A stretch of DNA of 64,000 nucleotides from Megaleporinus macrocephalus (Eukaryota; Chordata; Actinopteri; Characiformes; Anostomidae). The notes under the pieces are model-generated. The model searched no databases, was not told where the DNA came from, and saw only the letters and a program-made list of their open reading frames with translations. Of the stretch, positions 34,600-46,459 are shown piece after piece. The stretch covers positions 34,200,747-34,264,746 of the forward strand of contig CM038719.1 in NCBI GenBank assembly GCA_021613375.1, given 5' to 3'. The stretch's first letter is position 1. Each line of letters begins with the position of its first letter. Both the position numbers and the translations under genes were made by a program.

Positions 34600-34841
34600 G
34601 ATACTTGTCTTTCATGGAGAAACACACATGTCATAAGGAGTTTCGGAGACAGTTTAATAAGCACGAGAGCACCGACACTAGGTCGTTCCTAGAAAACAGC
34701 AGTTGGAAAACCTAGGCTACTACCTAGAACAGTCCACCATGCACACATCCTCTTCCACCTTACTACTACTCTCTCTCTAACACATAATCTGGCTCTCCCG
34801 CACACGTGCGCACAGCACCCAGCCTTAAAGTGACCATTACA
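34600..34841 (-). mobile_element. Probable 3' LTR of the degraded gypsy element
   Basis: On the minus strand a purine run CAGGGGGAATA abuts TGTAATGGTCAC at 34841, the arrangement of a polypurine tract next to a 3' LTR. ATTAAA-like signal near the far end. The exact LTR end and its 5' partner were not found. Confidence 0.45.
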
Positions 34842-35299
34842 TATTCCCCCTGAACAGGCTGACCCCAGCCATCTACAAACAATCTGTAAAGGATCAACAA
34901 TTTTCCACACCATACATGGTAATTACAGAGAATAGCACATATACTAGAGTCAGAGTAAAGGAATAAAAAAACAAAAACATATCCTCAATATCCCTTTTTT
35001 TCTTTCTGTTCAAATCCTGAAACCTGTTTTGTTTTTAGGCAACCCTAAATAAAATCATGTAAAAACTTAAAACGCTTTGTTCCCTTTTTCTTTTAGTCAT
35101 TGCAGAACACTTCTAATCAGATTTTAAACATTTGACTTCAAAACTTGTGATTACAAAACGTATATACAGTATGATTTGACAACAGACCTTAACATGGCTC
35201 TAGAAAACAATATGTCCAGTCTGGTCAAATTAAGTTATACCCGATTTGAATGGTCTGTATGGTAGCAGTTTATCTGCTTGCTGTCCAACCGGCTGTCAC

Positions 35300-36960
35300 T
35301 CTTGGATGACGCTGTGGTCTCAGATCATTAGAATGGATCATAGAAATGTCAAGATTCATTACAGACAAATGACTGGCCTTACTAGCACCAGTAGTGCTGT
35401 CATTCCGTGACTTATCACACAGTCAGGATCATCTAACCCCTCCGAAGGCAGTTGGGTTAATAAGTCAATTGGAGTAGACAGTTCTCTTCCGAAAAGCAAT
35501 TTTGCAGGGCTAAACCCTGTGCTTTCATGGGTGGCCATCCAGTGAGCAAAACAAATCTCTGTAGTGTTCGTTTTGGGTGGTAGACAGTAGTGAGCTGGTA
35601 TTCAGTCCCCAATGATTCCACCACACATGAACAGAAATTAGCATACCAGCTGGCTTTCGCTGAGAAGGCTTAGTAAGTTGGCACACTGGACATGAGAGCA
35701 CATGCAATTTCACTTCTTTCCTCATCTGTGGCCAAAAGAAGTGAAGTCTTAATCTGGCTAGGGTCTTTGTGACCCAAGTGACCAGTGGTTGGTTAGTTGT
35801 GGTAATACTTTAGGAGCCACCTTCTAAGGGATTCTGGGGCATACAGTTAAAAGCCACTCAATAGGTGCAATAGGCGCCCTGAAGGAGTTGGACTTGACAT
35901 CACCCATTTCAGACTACTATGGTGATTGAAAATGGTGACCCTCAAGGTGCGGCCTGAAAGGCTCAAGAGCCCAAATAACACCTAAACATCCTTTTCTGTC
36001 GTGAGTAGGACTTCTCAGACTTATGTAGTGTCTGACTGGCATAGGCCACTACAACTGCATAAGTACTGCCGCCAACCCCATGTCACAAGCATCGGTATAA
36101 AGACAAAATGGACGGTCAAAATTAGGGAAGCTCAAAATTGGGGCTAAAGAGAGGCAGCTTCTCAGATAGTCCATTGCCTGCTGACAGTTTGTGTTCCACA
36201 CAAATGGGGTATAGTGCTGGGTCAGGGCAAACAGAGGTTCAGCATGCCAGGCATAGTTGTTAGTAAACCTCCGGTAGTAACTGGTAAGCTCATGACAAAA
36301 TTAACATTTCCCTAATTTTAGGGACAATCCAGCATGCTCAAGCCTCGAGAACACTTCTTGTAAGTCAATGAGATATTGTTCAAAGCTTGGAGAAACAATC
36401 ACAATATTTTCCAGGTAAATGGCACAGCATTTGTAGATGAGGCCTGCCAAGATGGTGTTCATGACCCTCTGGAATGTTGCCAGAGCATTACTATCCAAAG
36501 GGCATGACCTTGAACTGGAAGAGACCACAGTGGGACTATGCAGTCTTTGGTCTAGAGCTGTCCTCCAACCCAACTAGCCAGTATCCAATTATTAATATCA
36601 ATTATTAAATCAATAGTGGATATAATTGCACCAGAGCAAGCAAAAGGTCTCCTTACTTGAAGTGTCGTCGACTAGGTCTAGCATACCAGATTTCTCTGCT
36701 TGGGACATGTATTGAGACTGAAGCATGAATAATCAAATCCATCCCAAGGATAACAGAGAAAGATATACTGTTCAGAATGACGAATCAGTGAAAATAACAT
36801 TGGCCCTGAAACCAAAAAGGCAGCCTCACAATTCCAACTGGAACACAGTAAGCTGAATCTGCCAATCGTAATGGAGACCTACCCATGGCTCACACTTAAT
36901 TTCTCCATTTGAGCTTTGATCGGCATAATCTGCTAATACGGCAGAAAGTGAAGCGGCAGT
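35300..36960 (-). pseudogene. Degraded Ty3/gypsy pol (protease, RT, RNase H, integrase pieces)
   Basis: Reading right to left: protease-like TLDTAAS (about 36950), RT piece ALATFQRVMNTILAGL (36301-36573 frame), RNase H-like LYTDACDMGLAAVLMQ (about 36080), integrase zinc-binding CPVCQLTKPSQRKPAG (about 35660) and integrase end FSPAKLLFGRELSTPIDLL (about 35490). This order (RT-RNase H before integrase) is Ty3/gypsy. Stops, frameshifts and deletions separate the pieces, and the RT catalytic YxDD has changed to YLEN. Non-functional. Confidence 0.8.
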
Positions 36961-37096
36961 GTCCAATGTTGCAGACAAAACGTGATTCTTTAGCTTAACA
37001 CTGACACAAAAGGGGGTGTTCTACGAAACAGTGGAAGATGCATCCACAATATGGGCTAAGTGGGGAACATCAGCAGACAAACCTGGAGCAATGTAG

Positions 37097-37246
37097 TGTT
37101 GTAACTTCGTCTTTTGCCGTCAGAATGAAGAGGGAGACCAGACAGAGTTTCAAGCTTGTTTAATTGCAATTGCGATGCCCTCTTAGCTCTGATCAGGAGC
37201 TGGTCAAAATCTGGTCTGATCTGAACTGGTCTGAAGCTCGTCTTAT
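37097..37246. repeat. LTR-like repeat, copy shared with 56.45 kb
   Basis: Starts TGTTGTAACTTCGTC and contains TGTTTAATTGCAATTGCGAT. Near-identical over about 145 bp to 56445-56590. Read on the minus strand it ends ...GTTACAACA, as an LTR would. Confidence 0.6.
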
Positions 37247-37449
37247 GATCACCTTTTAAAGTACGAACAAATCAAAGATCTACTGGCATAAATGCTGGAC
37301 CAATGCTACTTAAAATAAAAACTCTGCATATAGCCTCCAGTAACATAAAATCAAACTGTTTACTTACTTCATTAATGTTTGAGTGCTGGCCATGGTAACA
37401 CTCGGTGAGATGCCTGCGACTGCACAATGTCTTCTAGTGCTTTGTAGTT

Positions 37450-38560
37450 TGGGGTACAGTTTCATACAGCCAGTCTAACAAAATCTTTTAGACAAGTGCA
37501 ATACTTTGACTTCACCTTATATGCGCATGATGAAAGAGATGCCCAAAAGTCTGTTTCTCTTGACCTGGCTTTCATTTCAATGTCATTTTGTAGGTCAACT
37601 CCATTTGGCAACTGAAATACCAGTTGGAATTTTGCTGACAGATCCTCAATCTCAGTTGTTAGAAAGGGGTTTGAAATGAATGTCACGATGTCTTGTACCT
37701 TGTTAAACTACACAAACCACTTATTGAACTCCTCTTCCAGTGTGTTCAAGTGGATGCAGGAGTTTTCAGGATGGAGAGGTTCTTTGTTTGAGATGGTGTT
37801 AAACATGTTGTCCAGATTTGGAAAGTAAGTTGGCCTCCTGCATTTTAGTTGGGATGTCCAAAATGCAATTTAACTTTAAAGTCATTCAGAGCACTAATCA
37901 TGTGTGACATGTCCCTGTCCTTTCCCTGCAATTCACAATTTAGCTCATTCAGTTTAAATATTAGGTCTATCAAAAAAGTCATGTCAAGTGTGTCATTAAC
38001 CAGCTCCCTGTATTCTTCATTCCTTGACTTAAAAAAAAGTCATAATCTCTAGGAGCAAATCAATGAATCGCTGGAGCAACTTCCCACGAGGTAACCAGCA
38101 TACATCCATATGCAGAATCAGATCTCCATATTCAACGTCAAGCTCGTCAAGTAATGACTTAAACAAGCAATGTTTATGAAGAACTTTAGTTTAGTTGAAT
38201 TGAGTGTACAATTTTGACCACAATTGTCATCATGTGAGAAAGTGCTTGTTGATGAATGACACAATGGTAGCTGACAACTGCAGGGAAAGTTATACCCGAT
38301 TTTTTCATTTGTAAATGTTTTTTTTGTGTTTTGCTAGCACAAAAAGAAGCCTTAGTGACCACTTTCCCATTTTCCAATGGTCTGGTAAAAAAAACGACTG
38401 CTAAGACTTCAGCAAAGTTTTCAACTCTTTCACCTTTTTTAAACGAATAGAACTTCTTGGTGGATAGGTGTCCTTAATCTTCGAGTGCATTGTGGAGTGA
38501 TGACCTCTTTTGGGCAAAGCTACACACAAAGCTAGTTTAAAGGTTTTATGCCGTCACAAC
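37450..38560 (-). pseudogene. Degraded hAT-type (GTF2IRD2/ZBED-like) transposase
   Basis: Minus-strand fragments in order: SYHCVIHQQALS (about 38260), DELDVEYGDLILHMDVCWLP (about 38140), LIFKLNELNCELQGKDRDM (about 37940), and near the C-terminus ETDFWASLSSCAYKVKSKY (about 37540). These match the hAT/GTF2IRD2-like core (HCxIHxxxL; VRWLxRGK-like; FWASL). Multiple stops and frameshifts. It abuts but is distinct from the gypsy remnant on its left. Confidence 0.7.
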
Positions 38561-38574
38561 TATACCAGCCCATG

Positions 38575-38700
38575 TCCTCAAGTTCAGAGTTTATTGTCAT
38601 TTTAACCATCTACACAGTACACAGTGAAACGAAACAACATTCCTCCTGGACCATGTGGTGCACACAAGGAACATAACACAGACTAAACAATGGACAGTGT
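38575..38700 (+). repeat. Short dispersed repeat
   Basis: CAAGTTCAGAGTTTATTGTC followed by CAGTGAAACGAAACAACATT and CTCCTGGACCATGTGG. I recognise this as a common fish interspersed sequence; no second copy in the window and family not named. Confidence 0.35.
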
Positions 38701-39282
38701 AAACAAAACAACATCCTGTACTAAATATTATGGTGATAATCAGTTCAGGACTGATTTGTGTTGTGTAAACCATTTAGTGTGTAGAGGTAGTGTAGAGGAC
38801 AGGCCAAAGAATCTCCAAGGACATTATTTTTGTCTTGTGGTAAGAATGCCTTTTAAACTACAATTGAAGGCCACATACATGATCACAAATTGTATAAGAA
38901 AGTTGTCAGAAGAAAGTAACTGCAGAAAAGAATCAACAAATGCAAGCCATTACTGGCAAACCTCACCAGGAGCATGTTCTACAGGAAAAATGAGACATTT
39001 TTTTGTTCATTTGAATGTTTTCTTTAACTAAAATTAGTTTGGTTTGTTGATGCTAAAGTTAGATAAACTTAAAGTTAGCAGTTACCAGAAATGAGACATG
39101 AATTAAGTTAAACTTATGTGTTATTATTTGTCGCTTTCAATCAAGGATCAATATGCAGGTTGATTATTTAATACACAATGAAAATGCACTATGAAAAAAT
39201 CACGGGCAGAGTAGTTGACGTTGGGTTGACGTAAAAGCCAGGCAGAAGTATCCAGGTGAGCAGACAGAGCGGAGTAGTGAGA

Positions 39283-39400
39283 ACTAAGCAAGTGGGTCAA
39301 CCTGGGGTAGGTGAGGGTAGAAGAGCACCCAATGGGCTTGGCGGGTGTTGAGGTGCTTCGCCGCTTTTATGTACTCCAGGTTCTTGTGATCGGTTACATT
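39283..39400 (-). pseudogene. Ty3/gypsy RNase H scrap (minus)
   Basis: On the minus strand the frame reads [20 protein letters not shown], the classic end of a gypsy RNase H domain. Cut off at both ends by other repeats. Confidence 0.7.
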
Positions 39401-39838
39401 TACATTTACTTTTTTGGCATTTAGCAGACACTCTTATCCAAAGTGCTTACTGTTCGGTCAGTATGTATCTCTATCTAGTACAAACAGGTTTAAGTCCAAA
39501 CTACTCAAACATTGGCATAAACACAGGGCCAGTGCTGATACCTAAAAAAAAGACAGGTCAATGCAATACCTAGCAAGACTGGAACACCTACAGAGAATAA
39601 ATACAAGACTACATACAGTACAATGTGCAATACTTAGCCAGAGTTCCTAGAAGATAAAGTACAATTAGAGTTTATACCAATGCTTTAGTAGATTAGTGCT
39701 TTACAAAGAGATAGGTCTTCAGTCTGTGTTTGAAGACCACGGGAGAGTTCTCTGTTCGGACAGCCAATGGAAGTTCGTTCCACCATCTCAGGGCCGATCC
39801 TACGAAGTGCCACCTGGGTCTTACGGAGGCCCACTACC
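39400..39838 (+). repeat. Teleost interspersed repeat (TTACATTTACATTTAC type)
   Basis: Begins GGTTACATTTACATTTAC then AGCAGACACTCTTATCC, continues through AAGAGATAGGTCTTCAGTCT and AGTTCGTTCCACCATCTCAG. Partial sister copy at 5560-5700. It lies between two gypsy scraps of opposite orientation. Confidence 0.6.
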
Positions 39839-39839
39839 T

Positions 39840-40060
39840 GGGGTACAGGATTGGAGAAAATGATTGAGGCCGTCTTAAATTGCCCACAGCCCAAGACAAA
39901 GAAACAGGTGCGTGCTTTCTTGGTATTGGCCGGATATTACCTGTGGTTTAACCGTAACTTCTCCTCTGTAACCTCCCTCCTGTCAGATCTTACCAGGAAG
40001 GGCCAACTAGACACCGTGACCTGGACCCCAGTGGCCAAAGCAGCCTTTGAACTCTTACAG
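39840..40060 (+). pseudogene. Ty3/gypsy RT/RNase H scrap (plus)
   Basis: Frame reads NCPQPKTKKQVRAFLVLAGY then NFSSVTSLLSDLTRKGQ and WTPVAKAAFELLQTSLL, the RT thumb/RNase H connection of gypsy elements. The open frame 39767-40450 is a chimera of the preceding repeat, this scrap and non-homologous sequence, not a host gene. Confidence 0.75.
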
Positions 40061-40449
40061 ACCAGCCTCCTGGCATTGGGAGGGGGTGGGGTCTTCACCC
40101 CACTGTATAACGGACCCTACCTTTTTCTTGAAGGTGTAGGGACCCTGTTAGGTCACCAGAAATTTACAGGGAGCTGTGGGAACCGGGACCAGGATATGAT
40201 CCCCTGGGGGGAACTCTCTGGGTTGAGCCAGGTGGTTGTAGGCCTGTTGTTGGGCTCGCTGGGCCTCCTCCATATGTTTGCGCATGATGGGGGACACAGC
40301 ATCTATGTTGTTGCGCCTGCTCGGGTCTGGGGAAAGGGGGAGTGGTTTCGACCCTCCTGGAGGCCAGTAGATCCTCAGTTAGGGCTAAAGCCCTGTGCAT
40401 GCCATGAATGTAAGTGTAACTTTGCTACGGATCTGATGTATATATTGTA

Positions 40450-42050
40450 GAATTATTAGTGAAGTGGTCCAAAGAGGCATTTCAGGTTTTAGATTTAGAT
40501 AAACACCAGTAAATTGCAGAAAGGCTTTAAAAACAGAGTTAAACAATTTCATAGTAATAAACTATTCATCATGCATATAATTACCATAAAGCTATAGTAT
40601 ATAAGGCAAGTTCTAAATCACTGCTTAAAAACAAATGCTTATTGTGTTTTTAATTATATATAAATAGAACACATAATAATTCTAAACTCTGAGAACAAAA
40701 TGTAGAGCATCAAAAAAGTCTAGCAATCATAGGCCAAAGCTCAGAAAGTTAGCTATACAAATGACAGACTCATATTACACTAAGACAGGTATGTGCTGGA
40801 AATCTGCAAGAAATGTAATACAGAGCAGTCATGAATAATAAGGGGGCGGATCCAAAGTGAACCTGCTTTTCAGTAGGTGTGGGGGGAAGGCCCTAAAGAC
40901 AGATATTAATAGCAATGAAAATGCAACTTGACATTGTTCAATTTTACATCAGGGAAAAAGGTGGTCTTCACTTTGATACAACAGTGTACTCTTTTTGTAT
41001 GCAGTTGCAAAATGGGACGAGAGTAAGTACACAGACTTTTTCTTTAAAGTATGTCATTGCTGTCCAGAAAAAAAACACATCACAAACTGGTAACTTTACA
41101 GGAGAAGGGAAAACATTTCTAACTTTCTGTGTATGGTAATGTAAAGAGATTTTATTAGGAGCAATTCTTTTGGTCCAATCCTCATGAAATTTTCATGCAG
41201 AGGACAACTGCTGAGTTCCAATTTTGCAGGAAACTAAAATGGCAAAAAAGAGTTTTTTGGACAGCAAGGACATTTTGACATAAATGAACATTTATTCATA
41301 ATACACACAAACATTCAGTTTGTGTGTATTAATGTTAACAGTAAGGATAATAATATATAATATATAATAATCATATACTATATAATAAAAGTCAAATAAT
41401 GTCAAATAAATCTTAATTAATATCTTAATTTTAATTAAAGATATTCCCTGCATAATAAGGATCCAATATGCCAAAAGCATCTTAAAATAAAAAAATGTCT
41501 GGGACAATTTTTTTTTGAGGGATATGTGTTTAGGAGGTTGCCAGCGGTTTTGTACATATTATATTTATGTATTTGAACAATATTTTAAAATGTAAAAAAA
41601 GGTGCAACAGATTATATATAAGATTTGATATTCAGTCTACAATACTATATTTACAAAGAAAATACATTTTTAAAAAATCTTCCAAAAATATTTGCCATCA
41701 GTTAATCTGTTAGGATTATATTTAATAGTTAGTAAAACTGTACCAAATGGCATCTTCAATCTGTGGGCACTTTTATTTGACTTTATTGGTCCAATAGTAG
41801 TAAGTTTTGGAATGTTGTAGTTAAATTTATTTCTAAACTATAAGGTATTATGTCACCAATATCACTATGCAGCATTACAGACAGTATGAACAAGATATTT
41901 CATGTTTTGTCTGATCAGCTTCATAACTTGAGTAAAAGTACACCCAATTCAGCAAGCAATATAGGGCTAGTAATTACTTCAAATAAATAAATAATGATAT
42001 TATTTGAAACAGGTTATGCTAACAGGTAATTGCAGTCATGATTGGGTACA
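40450..42050. other. Non-coding stretch upstream of gene 2
   Basis: AT-rich. The only item of note is a candidate short first exon at 41005-41022, listed separately. The reading frame at 40915-41139 has no recognised domain. Confidence 0.3.
41005..41022 (+). CDS. Candidate first coding exon of ApoL-like gene 2
   Basis: Acceptor-like TGTATGCAG, then TTGCAAA, ATG GGA CGA GA and donor GTAAGTAC. It ends in phase 2, so it would join 43867 in frame as M-G-R-E-E-E-Q. The layout (CAG|TTG..ATG..|GTRAGT) resembles the candidate at 52092 for gene 3. No signal peptide would result. Short matches like this occur by chance. Confidence 0.25.
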
Positions 42051-42053
42051 AAG

Positions 42054-43683
42054 ACAGTTTGTGAAAAGTATTTGCCCTCTTAGCTACTAATTCAACCAGT
42101 TAACTAAATTCAATTGACTATAGAGTTTAATTTCACTGGCCAGATGAAAATGTTTCCTTCTTGATCTATTGAATGTAAACATCACTTAAATAGTACCTGT
42201 CTGGCAGCTAGAAGTTCTCAAAAAGCAGGAGATATTGTTGTGTTCTAAACTGGTTCAAATACAGATGTGAAACAATATGATTGAAATCTGGAAAGATTGA
42301 ACCACAGTGAGAGCTATTATCTACAGTGCCTTGCAAAAGTAACCCCCCCCCCCCCCTGAACTTTTCAACATTTTGCCATATTTCAGGCTTCAAACATAAA
42401 GATATGAAATTGTATGTTTTTGTGAAGAATCAACAACAAGTGGGACACAATCGTGAAGTGGAACGAAATTTAAATTTAAAATTGATAGGAAGATGGATGG
42501 AGCCAAATACAGGACCATTCTGGAAGAAAACCTGTTGGAGTCGACAAAAGACCTGAGGCTGGGACGGAGATTTATCTTCCAACAAGACAATGATCCAAAA
42601 CATAAAGCAAAATCTACAATGGGATGGTTCACAAATAAACGTATCTAGGTGTTAGAATGGCCAAGTCAAAGTCCAGACCTGAATCCGATTTGAGAATCTG
42701 TGGAAAGAGCTGAAAACTTCTGTTCACAAACCCTCTCCATCCAACCTCACTAAGCTCTAGCTGTTTTGCAAGGAAGAATGCGCAAAAATTTCCCTCTCTT
42801 GATGTGCTAAACCGATAGAGACATACCCCAAACCACTCGCAGCTGTATACACAGCAAAAGGTGGCACTACAAAGTATTAATGCAAGGGGGCCAAATAATT
42901 TTGCACGCCCCACTTTTCAGTTTTATTATTTTTTTATCTAAAAAAAGTTTTAAAAAATCTCTAAAACTTCAATCCACTTCATGATTGTGTCCCACTTGTT
43001 GTTGATTCTTTACAAAAAATGACAATTTCATATCTTTATGTTTGAAGCCTGAAAGTGGCAAAAGGTTGAAAAGTTGGAGGGGGCCGAATACTTTTGCAAG
43101 GCACTGTACAAATGATCCACAAAAATATGAAGCAGGGGTTCCTTTCTAGTAGTTACCACAGTTTCATCAAAAGCACACCAACAACTCATCACAAAAGAAT
43201 CAAGATGAACATCTTAAGAAGGTAAAGCCTCACTTGCCTCTGTTAAAGAACAGGATCTCACTATAAGAATAAGAGAAGAATAAAATAATACAAAGGCTTG
43301 TCTCCCATTAAAGAAAAAGCATCTAGATAACCCCCACGACTTCTGGATTAATGTTCTGTGAAATTAAAGGTGTTAACCAAGTTCCACCTTTGACTCCTTT
43401 AAGTTATGATTCAGACATGACAAGTTATTGAAAACATATCATTGCAATCAAATTTCCCAGTTTCACCTCTAATGTGCCAAGAGTGTTACTTTTTCACATG
43501 GGTGATCTGGGTTTTGAATATCTTTTTAAAAAGTACTGGTTATTCAAATGGTGCATTTTGTGTTACTTATGTTTTTTAATCCTTTATTAAAATGAGCTTG
43601 ATGACCTGAAAGATTTAAATAAGACCAGTGAGTAAAAATAGAACAAATCAAGTGAGGGACAAATATATTTTTACAGCATTGTT
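42054..43683 (+). mobile_element. Outer Tc1-like element, split by another Tc1
   Basis: Left end GTGAAAAGTATTTGCCCTC, right end AGGGACAAATATATTTTTAC, roughly inverted termini. The interior retains transposase stretches with broken frames (ACCACAGTGAGAGCTATTAT on the left of the inner element; AAAAGCACACCAACAACTCA and CCCCCACGACTTCTGGATTA on the right). Confidence 0.65.
42322..43108 (+). mobile_element. Inner Tc1-like element with transposase remnant
   Basis: Ends TACAGTGCCTTGCAAAAGTA and (minus strand) TACAGTGCCTTGCAAAAGTA: perfect terminal 20-mers bounded by TA, within a longer inverted repeat of about 100 bp. The interior encodes the C-terminal half of a Tc1 transposase: RRFIFQQDNDPKHKAK, then WPSQSPDLNPIENLWKELK after a stop (in a shifted frame). 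The N-terminal DNA-binding half is deleted. It contains a C14 run at 42343. Confidence 0.85.
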
Positions 43684-43866
43684 TGAACTGTAAGGAATGG
43701 AGAGTAAATGTTAAAGTTTAAATACAACGTTCATGAACAAAATCTTTAGTTTTAAAAAGTGAGAATGACTCTGTCACTCTGTGGGAATATATTGCAATAT
43801 TCAAGCTGGTCAGTTCATATAGCTGCTTAAGGAAATTCCCCTTCTTTTTCCTTTTTTTTTACACAG

Positions 43867-44355
43867 AGAGGAACAACTGCAAGAGTACATCTCTGAGACC
43901 CTCAGATACATCCAAATAGTAAAGAACTTCTGTGATTCTGAACAAGAGTGGACCCATCAGAGAAATGCAGAGTTAAAGAAGATGAGAGACATCAAAATTT
44001 GTGCAGACAAATTCTTTGGTCGTTTCAGAAAGAAGAAGCTGGAGAAGAAGCTGGGGGCAGTGCTGGAAAAGACTCTGGTGGGCCTGAAGGAACTTCAGCA
44101 CTTCCTGGATGCAGTAGAAAAGCTAGCAGTCACCTCGTCGTTTGTGTTCATAGATGAGATCGTCCTGCTAAAGGGGGTGAACAATGAGGATGTACAATCA
44201 GTGATCTTAACTGCCAGAATCATGTCCCCACTCCTCATCCACTTCAAGAGAGATGATGGAGCTTTCTTCTTACCTTGGCTGAGTAATGTGGAAGTCCTGG
44301 CCTTTCAGCTGGATAAATACATCCATATCACCCAAGACCTCTGCAAGATGATTAA
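43867..44355 (+). CDS. ApoL-like gene 2, 5' domain exon
   Basis: Acceptor (pyrimidine tract then TTTACACAG) ends at 43866 and donor ATTAA|GTACAT follows 44355. 162 full codons, phase 2 in and out. The frame runs through the first base without a needed ATG, so translation starts upstream. Layout: helical charged start (EEQLQEYISETLRYIQIV, then QRNAELKKMRDI), basic stretch GRFRKKKLEKKLG, then the shared core HFLDAVEKLAVTSSFVFIDE, IHFKRDDGAFFLP and LAFQLDKYIHI. About 33 residues shorter than gene 1 because the middle insertion is absent. The donor is weaker than the others (GTACATAAGT); frame continuity to the next exon supports it. Confidence 0.85.
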
Positions 44356-44469
44356 GTACATAAGTACATAAGTTATACTACATACAGTTACTATATTGTA
44401 CAATATTTGTCTGAGTACTGTAATTATACTAATGGATTCAGAAAAAAATGTTTTTTTTCTTCTCTACAG

Positions 44470-44520
44470 ATTCAAGAGTGCTTTGAAGAACATAGACATA
44501 CAGGAGAAAGTTTCATCAAT
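44470..44520 (+). CDS. ApoL-like gene 2, linker exon 2 (51 bp)
   Basis: Acceptor TCTTCTCTACAG ends at 44469 and donor CAAT|GTAGGT follows 44520. Encodes a split Lys, then FKSALKNIDIQEKVSS and a split Ile; phase 2 in and out, as for the corresponding exons in genes 1 and 3 (both 36 bp). Confidence 0.75.
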
Positions 44521-44631
44521 GTAGGTTTTACAACTGTTTTGTATTTGCTGTTTGTTCTTTAAAATTATCTAATTATTATTGATTCAGATTTTTTTACATG
44601 TGGTAGCACTGATATCCTGTTTTATCATAAG

Positions 44632-44673
44632 TAGACCTTTGAAAGACAGGATTGACCACCTGAGCAGAATCAG
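44632..44673 (+). CDS. ApoL-like gene 2, linker exon 3 (42 bp)
   Basis: Acceptor TTTATCATAAG ends at 44631 and donor AATCAG|GTAAGAG follows 44673. Encodes RPLKDRIDHLSRI with split codons at each end. The sequence CTGAGCAGAATCAG|GTAAGAGCAT is identical to the end of the matching exon in gene 3 (62451), strong support for both. Confidence 0.8.
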
Positions 44674-45486
44674 GTAAGAGCATTTCATCTGTTTTACCAA
44701 TTTTTCATTTCAAGTTATGTTCCCTAACTAAAGAGCAGAGCTGGTCCTGACCTCCATGTAGCCCTAAGAAAATTACCAAGGGGCCCTCCTATCTGATTCA
44801 TGGGCCATGAGGTCAACAACCCCTGGAGCTGGAATCAATGGAGTCCACTCTCCGACACTTTCATTTAACGAAGACAGCCTCAGAGCCTGCATGGGACACA
44901 GCAGAAGTTAAACCATCTCAAGTGTAGTTACAATATAATTGTTATACTTGTATATTTATGTATTTATCAAGCAGTTGCAGAAACATTCATATGTCATCCA
45001 GCATTAAAGAGTTTTATGGATGTGGAAATCAATGCTACATACACAAATGCCCCCGAATACCATCCTGAATATTGGCTTTTAAACTGTGTGCTGATCACAA
45101 GTCAGATGGTTCCTCTCCTTTTTAGCCCAGAGGTCCATGACTTTAAAAATAATTTAAATTTTGGATCGTCTGACCTCTTTTACTGACCTGCTGCCAATTA
45201 AGTTAATTAGTTGTGAGATGTACCAACTTTTTTGGAACATGTTGCTGGCATTAAATTCAACAAACAATTAAATTTCCCAGTTTAAACATTTAATAGGTTT
45301 TGTAATTAATATATAGGGTTTAAATGATTGGCACTTAATTGCGTTCCTTTGTTTCTTACATTTTCCACACAGCCCCAATTTAAGATTTATAAGGAATATA
45401 TAAGGTTTATGAGTTTGTGAAGTGTTGGTCCTATTGCATGGTTTTACTTTTACACAGTTTTTTAAATGTAACCCTTTTTCTTTCAG

Positions 45487-46411
45487 AATGGACGAGTCTT
45501 TCAGGATGTCATTCTTATTCAGGGGAAAAGTTCAGCACTTCATTGAGACATACAGTGAATGTCGTTCCAGTATGTTGCAGTTCCTGTCAGATCTGGAGGA
45601 GACGGCAGTTGAGTTGGACAAGATGAAAAAGGGTTCCAGTATCTCCACTGTAGCTGGCAGTTCAGTGGGTGCTGTAGGAGGTGTCTTTTCCATCGTAGGC
45701 CTGGCTCTGGCCCCCTTTACTGCAGGAGTATCCCTGGGCCTTACACTTACTGGGGTTGGGTTGGGTGTCACCAGCGCGGTAAACAGCTTAGTTACAGGTG
45801 CCACTGAATTGGGGGTAAACAAACTTCACGGGGATAAAGCCAATAAAATCTTCCAGAGATTCATGGAACACATCCAGAAAGTCCAAGATTGTCTAGAACA
45901 GGTAGCTAATCAGAGTCCATTGCTCCACCAGGATAAGGGTGAAATCGTATTCAGTGCTGGAAGAGTGGTAACCAGTGCTGCAACAACAATCAAAGGTGTT
46001 GATACAATAGTTGATGGAGCTTCAGCTGTGAAAGCTCTCAAAAGTGCAGCCAGTGTGGGCGTTCAGGAAGCTAAAGCAGCTCGAAACATCCCCAGCCTTG
46101 CTGCAGACCTGCCTGACATCGGGCGGCTGGCTAAGGGCACTCCTCTGGCCCTTTCAAAAGCAGCTAGAGCAGGGTTCATCACTCTAAATGCCCTCTTTAT
46201 TGGTCTGGATCTTGCATTCATCTGCAAAGAAAGTGTGAGTCTGGCTAAAGGGAAAAAAAGTGAAGCATCTCAGCTCATTCGTTACAGATCAGCTCTGTGG
46301 CGCTCAGAATTAGAGGCATGGGATGAGATCCTTGACTGCCTGTCTAAGGGGAGCAAGACATTCGAGGATGACCTTGCAATTCTAGAGCAATCATTAATAT
46401 TTCTGGAATGA
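45487..46411 (+). CDS. ApoL-like gene 2, terminal exon (ApoL membrane domain)
   Basis: Acceptor CCTTTTTCTTTCAG ends at 45486; one base completes Arg, then 307 codons from ATG GAC GAG to the stop. Reading upstream of MDESF enters the intron, so that Met is internal to the protein. The ApoL region: charged helix DLEETAVELDKMKKG, long Gly/Ala-rich hydrophobic region from ISTVAGSSVGAVGG to VNSLVTGATELGV (about residues 45-110), amphipathic middle, second hydrophobic helix FITLNALFIGLDLAFIC, charged tail with QLIRYRSALWRSELEAW. The whole predicted protein from exon 43867 is about 501 residues plus any N-terminal exon. About 70 percent of residues appear shared with the gene 1 copies by eye. Likely an intracellular membrane-acting ApoL relative; the exact function in fish is unknown. 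Confidence 0.88.
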
Positions 46412-46453
46412 TCTATTTTTAATGTAAAAAAGAGTGTTTTTAAGAGTGTTTTA

Positions 46454-46459
46454 AATAAA
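46454..46459 (+). terminator. Poly(A) signal of gene 2
   Basis: AATAAA 43 bp after the stop codon; another AATAAA follows near 46741. Confidence 0.5.

Noticed and set aside
39767..40450. 227-codon frame as a host gene
   Set aside because: Chimera of an interspersed repeat, a gypsy RT/RNase H scrap and unrelated sequence.
45422..45486. Start of the gene 2 ApoL frame at 45422
   Set aside because: That stretch is intron and polypyrimidine tract; the acceptor ends at 45486 and the MDESF start of the exon is shared by all copies.
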